Positions 26,801-39,226 of a stretch of 64,000 nucleotides of DNA are shown piece by piece. Both the position numbers and the translations under genes were made by a program. The DNA lies in assembly GCA_013398055.1 (NCBI GenBank), contig VZRS01010741.1:1-64000 (forward strand). Reading direction: 5' to 3'. The notes beneath the pieces were generated by a model. That model made no database searches and was not told the DNA's origin. It saw only the letters and a list, made by a program, of their open reading frames with translations. This DNA comes from Ifrita kowaldi (Eukaryota > Chordata > Aves > Passeriformes > Cinclosomatidae). Each line of letters opens with the position of its first letter. Position 1 is the stretch's first letter.

Positions 26801-28904
26801 TCAAAGGTCAAAAAGCTCTGAGTACTCAACATGGAATTACAGACCATACAGTACTACAAGTTAGCCAATTAAAGTGTTTTTAATAATACATATTTTGTCC
26901 TCCCACAGATGAAGTCTGTATTCTAGAAATTCAGTAATTATATTTTGGAGGAAAAAGAAAATGAATGCTGCTTTATTTTTCTTCAGGAAAAAATGCTCTT
27001 AAATTTTTGTAAGTCTAGTAAAAAACAGGCATTCCAAACAAGCAGACATTGGTTTTTGAAGACAAATCACATTTTTCTCTATGACATCCAGCTCAAGAGT
27101 TAGCTCCTTTTGATACCACTTGACAAAAAAGACCAAGAAAGTAGGGTCTTACCTGCAATCAAGCACATCAAAGTTCAGTCCATGAACAGACTCTGAATCC
27201 TCAGGGAAGATTTTCTGGAATCCCACCTATTTAGTCATTTGGGTAATAGCGGAGACATAACCACGTCTTCTGTGCTCTTGCTTCTGTTCAACAACTCACC
27301 TACACGGTAATTTGCTTGCCTAATCCACTCTTATGTACATGCAATTATTAACTTCCTAGGTTTTGATTTCACTGAAGAAAACCCTTCTGTAATTTCAGTT
27401 TCCCTGTACATTCTCCTCACAGTCACGTGCTTTACAGCTTACTTCATCTTCTGTTGTCCAGTGTATCATACCTTTTCACCTTTCATCTGAGCTTTAATGT
27501 TTCTTTTGCTTCACATCACCTGTAAAAATCTCTTCCTCCTTCTTTCTGGGTAATCTGAGTCAAAATCACATGCCTTTAAAAAATTAATTTAATTTTTCAT
27601 TTTATCTTCTCTGATATATTATTTAATAAAGTACATACTCATATCTTAACTAGGTCTGGATACTTTTAGTCCTCAGAAAGTTAAAGGGACTCTGGGTTAT
27701 AAATGTCATACTACTACTCATGTACAAACTGTATTACTGTGTGAATAAAAATTTTAGGTTCCTACTGTCTCACCTCTATTTGGTTTATTCGTCATGAAGA
27801 TATGAGTTAATTCTGCCACGACCACCCTTCTACATACCTTTATTCAGCTGTGTTGTTGTGATCTTTTAATAAATTAGCTTATTTCCTCTGCCTACTCCCT
27901 CACATTCTCTCATAAAATTTCCTGGGTTTATATTCTTCTGCATGTACATTTAGCATGGACTTTCTCTAGGTAACAGAGAAGCAGTCCAGTAAATTTTACT
28001 TTCCTATTATAGCCACTTCACTCATTACCAATGTCAGTGCTTCTCATCTGCCTTTTTAAAGAGACTTTATTTTGTTCATCTGCATTAAAGTAAAAGATTT
28101 CAATGCACTGTTAAACAAAGGGCAGAGGCTTTGAGTAGTCTTCTGTTATGAATTTTAGTAGTAAATTCTAATGTATTAATTTAATATCACTCTGTGGCCC
28201 AGAGAACGGACATAGATTATGTAGATAAAATACGCACAGTTATCCTGTCATCCTCTGCAGGTTTTTTCCCCAATTCATTATGCTGTATATATGGTCATAT
28301 ATCAGCACTCAATGAAAAAAGAATGCTGCAAGTTTCCCCTTGTAGAGGCCTTAGCAAAGTAGTTTTTAAATCTCATAGTTAATTCTAGCTGTTCTCTCCT
28401 TGAAACTAGTATCAAATAATGAAAGGCAATCTAAAGCCAGTTCTTCCTAGATGAATGGTGAGTATATACAAGGTTAGGTTCAATTCTGCGCATTCAACAT
28501 CAGAGTGCCTGGAGGTTGACTATACACTAATTATCTGTGCATCTATCACAGTCAAAGGGCATCTGGGGATCTATTCCATTTCTTTAACAGAGGCACACTG
28601 TGTAATTTGCCATGCTTGACTGTCACCACAGCTTCTTTTTCATATCTGAGATCTGGCACTGGACCACAGTACCCAGGCTCATTGGCTCAAAGGACTCCAA
28701 AGACTCCATATTCCGGAGACCTATTTTAGGGATGAAAGAGTAGCTCTCCAAACTGTGCTGTGCACACCTGCTAATATTTTCTTAGGTTCCTGTGGTGGCC
28801 AATTGGCCCGTGGCACAAGAGTCAGAGAGAGCTCTTGGTAAGACAGTCTCTGGTGCCAGAGACTTATGGTCATGGTGAGAGAGAGATACTTCTCCCAGGA
28901 TGCC
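20841..28904. other. Long unique non-coding stretch
   Basis: About 8 kb without recognisable genes or transposable elements. A 300-base part at 25170-25600 is open in two plus frames (103 and 125 codons) and one minus frame (92 codons), but none shows a known motif (see findings). There are no long tandem repeats. Confidence 0.5.
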
Positions 28905-28910
28905 ATGTTC

Positions 28911-29200
28911 TGTTATGGTAATCTACTCCAGTTTGGATTCCCCGGTTGGCTGTTAGCCTCTACCCCATGTCACTGCCCCAGAGCTTCCCCATTGGTCCCC
29001 ATTCCCTGGTCCCGCCTTTTCCCCACCCCTGGATAAAACTGAGTTTTGGGATTATGTTTGTATTTGCCTCTGCAACCTTCGACAGTGTAGAAGCACTAAG
29101 ATGCTCCTGCCGGAAGGCACGCAAATACCCGTCTTGACTTTTTGCTACTGACTATATTACTGAACCCACCCGTGCATCTGCGGGGGCACGTGGGACCCCA
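28911..29200 (+). mobile_element. Probable solo LTR of an avian endogenous retrovirus
   Basis: A GC-raised block with LTR-like organisation: a TGTTATGG start, an ATTGGTCC CCAAT-type element (reverse), C-rich promoter-like sequence, a TATA-like GGATAAAACT at 29031-29040, then an R/U5-like part ending in GGGGGCACGTGGGACCCCA. No gag, pol or env is seen beside it. Both boundaries are estimates, I found no target-site duplication, and the upstream 28690-28905 may belong to it. The assignment rests on resemblance to avian retroviral LTRs. Confidence 0.5.
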
Positions 29201-32200
29201 CGAAGCTGGACAGGGACAGTAATAGGTTCCAGCCAAAAAAAGCCCCAGCATCACTGGAAGAGGGGGAATGGGTAAGGAAAGCAGGGTGTGATAGACACGA
29301 CAGCAGAGGTATGGCATACTCTTCTAGAGAAGTAGCAGGGTCCAGGCAGGATACTTTAGGGCATCTCAAATGGCACATTCAGGTAACTAAATCCCACCCT
29401 ATGCTCTTGATCTTCATTGACTATAGTGGGGTGGGGTGGGCTGGGTTGACCCTGGCCAGCAGCTTGGTCCAGACTCCTGTTCCAAGGAAGGAAGGAAGGA
29501 AGGAAGGAAAAGATGCTGTCTATATATCTTTTACTGGTGCTTTCAACAGAGAAATTTAAAAATAAAGTGAAAAGGAGAGAGAGAAATGAATGCTAATCTT
29601 AGTGGTGATTTTTCCTGGTTAATTTAAGATATCCACTGAGGCAAAGGCAAAATTATAATATCTAAAAATTGAGTAAATTAACCAAGTGAGCTATCGAAGA
29701 GAGAAAGAGAAGAAAGTCACATCTGCCATACATATCATCAGTTTCTGATGAATGCATCAAAAGTAAAATAGTCAATATAACATTTTAAAATATAAATCAG
29801 TTATTTTAATTCCAAGTCATTGTCAGAGTGTGGCTATGGTGGTTAGAATTACATAAATGCTCCCATCGCAAACAGGAGTGAGATAACTGGGAAGACAAAG
29901 AGCTAGATACTGTGGAGAGAATTATGTTGTTATAATAAGACTTCAGACCCTCCTGTGCCTTTTTTTGTACTTTAAGAACTCTGAGTTTTATCCCAGAGAT
30001 AAGATTATGACTAGATTGACAAGCGATACTCAAGTATTCTGTTCTGCTGACAAAAAAAAAAAAGATTTTATTTAAAAACCAGAAAACCACAATATTTTTT
30101 ATTCCTTTTCAGTCTAATACCTTGAGTAATATATTCAAAAAGGAGCCTTGTTACAAAGACCTGTTATAAAAAAACATAATGAGAATGAAAAATGTTAAGG
30201 AAACAACCAATCTATCTAGCAAACTCTATACTCTCATGGTGCTTTTTTTGGCTTTGGATATGGGATTTTCATGACACTGCTCCAAGTTATCTTGCTTTTT
30301 TGTCTGGTTAAAGATGGGTGACAAGAGTTTTCTGGGCAAATCTATGCTGCTCCATGTCAAGGTGGGGTGAGAGGAAAAAAAATCAACACACACTTTGCGG
30401 AATTATTAATCAACACTTAGTTTGAGACATTCTAGGGGATTTAAAAACTGAGCAAGAATAGTGGAGGCTAAAGTGGGAAGGGAAAGTCATTGTTTATGTA
30501 ACCGAGCGATAGGTGAACACATTTATAGCTTCCTTTCATCTTCAGGAAACCTTGTATTTTACTTATCTTTGATAGGACTTACCTTAGATAAATGTAGCTG
30601 TCAAAAATGTAAGTCATTATGCTAGTATTTTCCTTAGGTTCCTTGTAGATTCAGTGGGAAGACCAGATGTTTCCAACTGAAGGAGACTATTCTTAACTCA
30701 GCAGGATCCCAGCACAAATCAGTCTGTCTGTAGTATATGCTTGCCTATATAATTCATACAATTACTGCTGTCAGAGGATAGCTCACATTTCTGTCCTTTC
30801 CACATGCCACTCACTTTTAATTCCTTGGTAAGCATTCCCTCAAAATCCAGAAGTTATTTTAAAATTATGATTCTTTATTCTTTGTTTTTAAATGTCATGG
30901 TTTTGCACCTTAGTTTCTTGGTGAAGGTTGCAGTGTGGTTCCAGCTCACCATCTATCCCACATTTAGTTTTGTGACCAAACCCTTGGATGTGCATCTATA
31001 GCAAATGTGATGAATGATCACTTGCCAAAACTATCTGGGTTAGTGAATTTGACTTTTTTTCAAAGTGTCACTTTTAAATATGATAAATATATATTCAGTA
31101 TAACAACATAACTACGTTTAATTGTGTATTTTAAAGGTGTATTTATATATATCAAATTTATCACTGCTACATAGAGAACTGTGGAAATATAAATATTCTT
31201 GTATCAAGTTAAAAGTACAAAAATCCTAGAATTCACATGAGAAGTTGTCCCAAAAACAATGTGCGCCAAAAAAAAAAATACTCAAAGGTATACAAATGCA
31301 GCAATGAAGAGGCCAGGGTCATAACTAAAGCTTGCTGTTTTTTCACATGCCTCAAGAAAATAATGGCTGACTATAAATTTTTAGAACTATGGATAAAACT
31401 GTTGTTACAAGCTGAGAAATTAGAAATCTAAAGGAAACAGTATTGTTATAAGTATCTGTAGTACAACAGAAATTGCAACTAAATATAATATTTTTTTTAA
31501 AGTTTCTGCTTCTCAGAAAGGACTTTGTAATCAGATCTTACATGAAAGATTACTTCATCTTTTCACGTGATGAAGTTGCAAAATTTATATGTTCAATCAT
31601 GACCAGAACTCTAAAGACAACATTTATTGATAAGTATGAATTTTTTTAACATTCACATCTTTTTGCAGAATATAGTCTGCGGGTTCATTTTGACTTCCAC
31701 CTGACATGTGGTGGCCCCAGTAATCTTTCCATCTACATATAACAACAAGGTTACAAACAGATTTGAGATATAGTGACCCTTAACTGGGCTTATTTTACCT
31801 TCACTGGAATGAATCCCACATTTATTTAGCTGCTGAATTATTAACCTACGTTAAACCCATCCTTGGGCTTTTTAAATTTTATGAAAATACAGAGATACAA
31901 CTTCAGTGTGTCATTCATCCAATCTGAAGATGACTATCTAAAATAATTAGGAGGAATAACCATCCTCTGAAAGGGTCTATTTCTTCCCTATGACTGCAGA
32001 GCAAGCCTAAATAACTGTGAAAGGAATGAAACAGTGAAAGCAATTCTACTGATTGACATCCAAGTGTAAGAGTGCAACATAACTCAAAGAAGAACACGCT
32101 GAAATAACTGAGCAGCACAGGACAGCATTTATGTCCAAATATAACTATCTGTTCTAAATTGAACGGCTAGGTTTGCTCTGTAGACAAAGCCACTGGGAGT

Positions 32201-32379
32201 TTCCATGGCTCACTTCTAAGGTGATGTTTCATGATGTGAAAGTGTTTCATGGTATGAAAGTGCTAAAACCAATGGCTGTCTCCAAGTAATTTTGAAATAT
32301 GGGCATACAAACTCACACTGCCATGGACTTAACACCTAGGGGATTGCTTTGTCTTCCAGATTGCCCAGGTGATATTTAA
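29201..32379. other. Mostly unique non-coding stretch
   Basis: Contains a G-rich run around 29427-29447, an (AAGG)n microsatellite and an A11-type run near 30051. A short segment at 29442-29460 (GGGTTGACCCTGGC) resembles the reverse complement of the 3' end of the LTR seen at 62-63 kb, but is too short to call. No gene is recognised. Confidence 0.5.
29484..29509. repeat. (AAGG)n microsatellite
   Basis: Six consecutive AAGG units seen directly. Confidence 0.92.
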
Positions 32380-32683
32380 CCGTGACCAGTGACAGGACTG
32401 GAGGAAACATGAAGCTGAGTCAAGGGAGGTTTAGGTTAAGTATCAGGAAAAGGTTCTTCACCCAGAGATTCGCTGGGCACCAGAACAGGTTCCCCAGGAA
32501 AGAGGTCACAGCATCAGCCTGACAGAGTTTAAGAAGTGTTTGGACAATGCCCTCGAAGTGTTTGGACAATGCCCTCAGACACATGGTGTGATTCTTGGGG
32601 ATGTTCTGTGCAGGGCTGAGTTGGACTCAGTGGTCCTTGTGGGTTCCTTTCAACTCAGGGTTATTCTATGTTTCTGTGATTCG
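32380..32683 (+). mobile_element. CR1 LINE 3' fragment, sense
   Basis: Starts at GTGACCAGTGACAGGAC and runs through GGGAGGTTTAGGTTAAG, AGGAAAAGGTTCTTCACCC, CAGAACAGGTTCCCCAGG and GGACTCAGTGGTCCTTGTGG to a TTATTCTATGTTTCTGTGA tail. This is the C-terminal ORF2 plus 3' UTR order of CR1. 5'-truncated and non-coding. It carries a precise internal 22-bp tandem duplication at 32533-32576. Confidence 0.93.
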
Positions 32684-32930
32684 AAGTACCAACAGTAAAA
32701 TGTTCTTGGCATAGATTGGTTTTCTTCACCCCCCAAGCCAGTAACTATCCGTGCTTTTCTCCTTTGTCTGTGAAGAAAAGTAAGCAGCATCAGTGGTGCA
32801 GTACTCCAACAAACTTACATTAATTTGCACTGATGCTACCTTTCAGTTACTTAAGGAACATTAAATTTATTATGATTTTAAATAGAACAGTGAAAAATAA
32901 ACCAGTAATGCCATTTTCTAGAGTAAAACA

Positions 32931-32978
32931 GGCCTAGGCCTAGGTCTAGGTGCAGGTGTAGGCAGAGGTGTAGGCATG
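32931..32978. repeat. Degenerate hexamer minisatellite (GGYNNA-type, 8 units)
   Basis: Eight consecutive six-base units: GGCCTA, GGCCTA, GGTCTA, GGTGCA, GGTGTA, GGCAGA, GGTGTA, GGCATG. Phase is kept while positions 3 to 6 drift, showing tandem expansion followed by mutation. It resembles but is not telomeric TTAGGG. Confidence 0.8.
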
Positions 32979-33032
32979 TAAGGCTTTTCATTGTATGACT
33001 TATATTTAAACACTTTTACATACACGCATGCA

Positions 33033-33087
33033 CTCAGTGTTCAAGTCCCAGTTTAGTAGTATCTTGAACTGGGACCTGAACATTGAG
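33033..33087. other. Pre-miRNA-like hairpin (22-bp stem, 11-nt loop)
   Basis: Arms 33033-33054 and 33066-33087 pair over 22 positions with one A-C mismatch and two G-U wobbles when read as plus-strand RNA; the loop is 33055-33065. Short extra pairing (GCA with TGC across a 3-base bulge) extends the base. The dimensions fit a microRNA precursor or the remnant of a small inverted-repeat element. Expression is unknown, and I do not recognise either arm. Confidence 0.6.
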
Positions 33088-36000
33088 AAGTGCTCCATGT
33101 GAATCCCCTGTGTACTAGATAATTTAAGACAATGATTGTCATTAAAGCACCTTCTATCACCACTCAGTCTAAGAAATTTTAACTAATTTTCTTTTGATTC
33201 TTCAGAGCACAGCTTAGAAAACTAAAACAAACCAAAAAACCCCAACCTAACAAAAAAAAAAACCAAAAACCCAACCCAAAATAAAAAATATCCAATAAAT
33301 TAATGTAACCAAGACTGACTCCTTATTTAAATCATGTTAGCTAATCTCATTTCTCCAAACAGCCAGCTGAGAGTAATGCAAGAAGAAAGTCCAAAATTGT
33401 ATACTTTTATATAAAGTGAGTTTTTTATTCATGGAAAATAGTTCTAGTTAATGAAAGGTTTATTAACTCTTTATCATTCCAGTCAGTAGAAAAAAACATC
33501 AAGAGTAAACAGTGCAGCAATTAAATATCAGTCTACTTAGGGCTTATGTACAAAAAACATTGTTAAAGGAAAATTTGAGATCTAAGAGAAAGAAATAACT
33601 GCAGTGAGTATGTGCAGTGCTTGAGCAGTTACAGCATTAATTGTTTATAACTAAAGCAGCCATGTTGTGTCAATAACAAAAAAAATCAACAACACTTCCA
33701 AGGAAATGCCTGTAAATTAAGGTTTATGGATTAATGTGTATCCATGGTGCTTCACTGTCAGGAAAGTGCCCAGCTTATCACATAGCATATCTTCCAGAGA
33801 AACAATAGAGAACAAGGCCAAACACATGAAAAAGACTTCTATTTGAAAATAGAAAAGAAAAAGAAACAAACAAAAAAGCCCTCTGCAATTTAGTTTGAGA
33901 ACGTGTGTCTTAAGCAAATCTCATAGCAGCAGTAAAGCAAAAAGTGCTCATTTTCCTACAACAGAGTGTTTCATGTGATCTTTTGAACTGCATCACCAGT
34001 TATCAATTTCCTGCCTCCTATGGCTCCTGGATGAAGAGGCAGACACATTGATCAAAATGTTACTAAAGCATCAATTGGCAAGAGATGTCTGGATGCTATT
34101 TCAACACTTTGCACTTTTCATCAGATTCAGGGGGAGGTGGGAGAAAAAAGAAGTTTCCTACCAGACTCTAATTTTTCTGAAATAAACAAATGTATTCTTA
34201 TTCAATCCTTCATAAATAGGCCAAAAAGCAGAGTTTGCAAAAGTAAAATCTATTAGTTACTTGTAATGTAAGATCTTACAGGAGGTATGTAAGAGAGTAA
34301 AAAATTTAAACAGTGTTTTGTACGATTTTGTACTTCAAAAAGTTAAGAACTGCAAGCTAGTTTAAAAGACGTGAATTACAGGTGATTTAACAGTAGGAAA
34401 AATGTAGCATGACTTCTTCCATCACTTTGACTTCAGTGTTAGAAGCCAAGTACAAAATATGACACAGCCTTCTGATAATGTCAGACTCTGCAGCCTTACA
34501 GGGTCCAAATGGAGCCCTCTCCTTGCTAGCAACTCAAGGCAACTAGAGCTGGCTATTGCCCAAGTTGTTTTAGCTTTAGCTTAGCTTTGTATGTACATGT
34601 GGTACAATGCTTTTTTGTTAGAATAATTTTGGTATATTTCTGTAACAAATGAATGGTTAAAAATAGTATTCATTCTCTGTAGTTATATCACCATGAACTG
34701 CTAGAGTATAAGTCAACAACCCCCAGTTACAGCTGGGAATATCTCAGTTATGGGATCCTACCTCCCATGACACTTTTTCACTTCTTGCATTGCATCTTGT
34801 TGTTGGAGGACAGAGAATAAGGCCAATTTCCTGGCCTGTTTTGATAAGGAACTTCCAAATGGATTGGGGGGGACTTCCGGTATCCACTGAGAACAAAGCA
34901 GTACCTACTCCCAGTTGTTTGTTAATACAACACAAATACAACAACCACTACATTGAGAAAAAAAAAGGCCTAAAAATACAGAGAATTCATTCCCTGGTTT
35001 AGAAAGACTGCTCTTAACAGCAATAAGTTGCAACAAATTTATAACTTTCAGGTAATAAAGTATGTCCTCAGTATGCATTTTCTCATTTACCAATGTATTT
35101 TTTAAAACTACTATAGATCACAGGTTACCAAAGGACAGAATTTTGAAGTTGTTTCTGGTTTTGGAAGTGCATATGTAAAATACACATGGAATCAACATGC
35201 AGTTGTTATAAAATAATAGGGCTATTCTTTAGGGTTCCTGTGCTTTCCCAAGAGATAAGGAAATAATTTTGTGTGTCTTGATTTTATTACCTCACCTTCT
35301 CTTCTTAATTTCATTCTATTTCTTTTCTCTTTTTTTATTATGTATTAGAAAAAAACTAATCCCCTTTGTATTATGTGCCCAGAACATTAACAGATGCATT
35401 CAGAATTCTTTTTACAGCAACTTAAGGATTAGAGAGTGTTTTATTTCTGCTATTTTAAAAACAATTCTTTCAATATCTGGCAGATATTCTGCTGATCAGA
35501 TTCAAACAAGGTGAATAAAAATATTCCTTTTGTTGCAATGACTTACAAGTTTTATCTCCTAACTCAATAAACTCAGAACATATCCTGTAGGTTACTGAAC
35601 ATCAGTGAGCTGTATGCTATGAACCACTTTCTCCCAGCTAGTTTTATATTATCCACTTTAGAGACACAAGACATTTAATTTTACCAAACTGCTGATTTTT
35701 ACTTTATTTAAACTAAACAGAGTAGAGAAGTACAATGTTGGAAAATTTGAAGACTTGCTTTTAAAGACTAACAGTAACCTACAAGAGTTATAAGTAAAAC
35801 AGGAAAAAGGGCTGACATACTAAGACTTCAAGATTTCTGTAAAGATGAGTGTCTCTAGAAAACTTAGTGTTTATATCACAAAATAAATTCATTAGTCTTC
35901 CTTTCATTCAGCTCTGTCCATTTTTACAATTAGATTTTGTCAGAAATTGGACAGTCTTCCTACTCCTTTCAGTTAAGGATTAGCAGAAAAGTTCTGGTAT

Positions 36001-37277
36001 CTAGCATATCTGACTTGTTTTCCTTCTCACTCTCTCACTCTGAGATGAAGGGCAAGATGAGACTCTAGATACCTGAAGGATAGAATACTATTACTTTTGG
36101 GGTTTGTTCAAAGCCTTTTTACTTGATTTCAAGTCAGGATGAAATTGAACTCAAGGAGGCACTCTAGGAGTGCCCCTAGTGCACTCCAACAGCTAAACAC
36201 ATAATAATAATAGTTTTATTAAAACCCCTCAAATATTTATAGTGCTGACCCCAGAAAACAAGTGTTTTTCTCTACAAATCTCACCAAGCCCCAGTACTTG
36301 CTCCAAAACAAAGTAGTACTGCAAAAGGGTCAAAAGAGTGGTTACTGTCGGGCACAGAAGAAAGGTTAGATGGCTCATGACTTTTAATCACCCATGAATA
36401 AAAGGGCATACTATTCACTCATTTTGTAAGACCTCCTGAAGAAACATGTATTATACTACAGTTCTAGAAATGAAGTTAAAGTACATTTTCCTTTTATATA
36501 AATTTGCATACTTAACCACTGCTGACCTGGGCTGGATTTCATGAAGAGCCCTACAGATAGCAGCAGCGTGTTCTCCCACTACTGGCCTCTTGGATCACCC
36601 AAGGAGTCTACTTCTCCTAAACCACAATAATCCAAAAGATCTTCTAATCCAATTTTAGATGTTCTGTAAATAAATAATATTTTTTTAATTGGAAACAGAT
36701 GAGGACATTATTGTGCATCTGTTTATTTTCATATGTGAAATTTTTAACTGTACCTACTACTTGACCTCACACTTAAATTCATCTGTGAAAATATAGTGAT
36801 GCTATTTACACAAGAGAACCATTAATTTTAGTCTCCTTACAATAAACATTACAGGAAAATCCCCAGTGTTTTCTCACTGAGAAACTTACCTCATTTATGA
36901 TATATGTGGTTTCTATATGGTAAGGTACTGTATGCAAGATGGATCAAAACTGAAACAATAATGAATTATTTTACATCTGAAGATTCAATAACTGCTCAAA
37001 TGCAGAAAAATGACTCCATGATTTTTAAATAAACTCTTTACTTGTATGTTTTATTTAGGCATGTTCAAATTTGACCTTAATGTCATCTGTCAATCTGTTC
37101 TATGACAATCAATGTAGAAATACACTCTTAATTTTCTGGTTTGTTCTAGAAAGATGAGTTCCCATCATTCTTGCAGTCTAGTGTTACTATGAATTCTACT
37201 TTAATATTTCAATTTAGAACTAAAAATACATTGAACATTTTTTCAAGCATTTTGTCTTCTCCTATTTCATCCCTTTG

Positions 37278-38020
37278 ATTTTGCACCTGGAACAGGACAA
37301 CCCTGGTTGTGTGAATAGACCAGGGGATGAGAGGCTGGAGAGCAGTGCCATGTAAAAGGACCCGGAGGTTCTGGTTGATGGCAAGTTAAATGTGAGTTAG
37401 CAGTGCCCTGGCAGCCAGGAGGGCCAACCCTGTCCTGGGCGGCATCAGGCACAGCATCGGCAGCTAAGCCAGGGAGGGGATTGTCCTGCCCTGCTCTGCA
37501 CTGGGGCGGCCTCATCTCGAGTGCTGGCACCACAATTATAAAAAAAGACATTAAGTCACACATTAAGAGTGTCCAAAGGAGGGCCAGGAGGATGGTGAAA
37601 GGTCTGGAGAGGAAGCCATATGACGAATGTCTGAATTCACTTGGTCTGTTCAGCCTGGAGAAGAGGAGACTGAGGGGAGACCTCATTGTGGTCTTCAACA
37701 TCTTCACAAGGGGAAGTAGAGGGGCAGGTACTGATCTCTTTCTCGTGACCAATGAACTCCAGGAAATGGCATGAAGCTAAGTCAGGGGAGGTTTAGGTTG
37801 GATACCAGGAAAAGGTTTTCATCCAGAGGGTGGTTGGGCACTGGAATGGGCTCCCCAGGGAAGTCATGACAGCAAGAGCCTGTCTGAGTTCAAGAAGCAT
37901 TTGGACAACACTCTCAGGCACATGGTGAGATTCTTGGGATGTCTTGCACAGGACCAGGAGATGGACTCAATGATCCTGATGGGTCCCTTGCAACTCAGCA
38001 TATTCTATGACTCTATGAAT
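37278..38020 (+). mobile_element. CR1 LINE fragment, sense, with ORF2 C-terminal remnant
   Basis: The longest CR1 piece here. A broken reverse-transcriptase ORF2 end is readable: a GRPHLE-like region, then in the frame 37403-37774 the residues VQRRARRMVKGLERKPY and LGLFSLEKRRLRGDLIVVFN, typical of the CR1 C-terminus. Frameshifts and stops separate it from the upstream ALAARRAN-like portion and from the later NRLPREV-like portion. The 3' UTR ends with TATTCTATGACTCTATGA. 5'-truncated, so unable to mobilise itself. The 161-codon minus frame 37267-37752 is an antisense shadow. Confidence 0.95.
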
Positions 38021-39167
38021 GAAGTATTATGTCAGAGTGCACACAATAAATAAATAAATAAATAAATAAATAAATACTCTGATGTTCTTGTACCAAAGTA
38101 TTGCACTATTTCAGAAATTAGGTTTATGGATTTCAAAATACAGACTCTATAGTCCTTTTACTAAAAAAACCCCAAAAAACAAACAAAAAAAACCCCTCAC
38201 TATTCTTTCTAGTGGATTTTACACATAATATACTTTTCATTTGAAAGTTGATGCCTGTCTAGGAAAAGGTAACTGTAACAAATACTTGATATGTGTTCAA
38301 CCTCCTAGACATTGCTGTTGTTATCTCATTCCTATTTTCCTCTGTAAGTCACAACAAACAGAAAAGCAGTGCATCCTAATTTTTTGTAAAAGGTGTGTGA
38401 TCTCAGCACTCTGTTAAATCCTCATCATTGTCAGAAGTTTGCTCATTCCACTGAAAGACAATGCACAACTTTGCAATTTTTCCTTCGTGTGCAATAAGGG
38501 GAATGTGGCACGCAGTGAATGCTTTTGCTAAATCTCAACAGAAGCTCCCACAACTAGCTCTAACAAATTTGCAAAAGAATACTACAAAAAAAAAATCACT
38601 CTGAACCTGCTTTTTTTCTTGTAGTCGCTGTACTCTCTTGAACAAAGACTAGTGGCATCACATCGTTGTATGAAACTAGCAGAAAAGGTCCACCCACATC
38701 TAGCTGTGCATTTTTATCACCACAGTGATCCTTTTCCCAGTCCCTTGAGTAGCCCTGCAGACCTGAGAAAAATGCCATTTTTCATGTAGCTGAATAGTGC
38801 AGGTAACAAAGTATATTTATTCTCCTTCCACAGGCACTGAAAAGTAATCCATTTGTGTTTATAATATTTTATATTATACCAAATAGTGTCCAAAATGTCT
38901 GACTGCAGAGAATGGCATAGTTTGATCAATTCCTGTTACCAAAAAATTCCCCAAACCCACCCCAAGAACCCTGAAAAAAGGCTTTGGACTGGGTTTAGCA
39001 GTGATAATGTACTTCATGCCGGCAGGAAGGAAGCCCAGTTGAGGATTCATCAGTGGCTCGCAGAAGCCCTGTTTCCAGTTCCAGAAGGAGGTTAATGGGA
39101 GCAGTGAGCTGCGCTCTCCTGAAGACTGAGTTGTACTCAGTGTCATGATTAGCCTTAAGAATGTAGG
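38021..39167. other. Non-coding stretch downstream of CR1
   Basis: Begins with a (TAAA)n microsatellite and an A/C-rich tract at 38161-38199. Several 60-90 codon frames on both strands at 38596-39146 overlap each other without recognisable features. Confidence 0.5.
38045..38076. repeat. (TAAA)n microsatellite
   Basis: Eight uninterrupted TAAA units, starting about 25 bases after the CR1 tail. It may have grown from an A-rich target site next to the insertion. Confidence 0.93.
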
Positions 39168-39226
39168 AGTTTCAGTGGTTGAACTTGATAATCTTTGAGG
39201 TCTTTTACAACCGTTATGATTCTACA
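39168..39226 (+). mobile_element. CR1 LINE 3'-UTR remnant, sense
   Basis: About 60 bases matching the last part of CR1: GTGGTTGAACTTGATAATCT, GAGGTCTTTTACAACC, then TTATGATTCTAC. Compare the readable tail at 57121-57192. Highly truncated. Confidence 0.75.

Larger units (their letters stand above)
32684..37277. other. Mostly unique non-coding stretch
   Basis: Holds a degenerate hexamer minisatellite (32931-32978), a strong hairpin (33033-33087), an A/C-rich tract (about 33222-33288) and overlapping short inverted repeats (36158-36187). No gene recognised; frames at 34744-35093 and 35269-35514 lack any identifiable feature. Confidence 0.5.

Noticed and set aside
29442..29460. GGGTTGACCCTGGC resembling the reverse complement of an LTR 3' end
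   Set aside because: Only about 15 bases match, followed by unrelated sequence; too short to separate from chance.
37267..37752. 161-codon minus-strand open frame
   Set aside because: Antisense to the CR1 ORF2 remnant (VQRRARRMVKGLERKPY on the plus strand). A shadow frame, not a gene.
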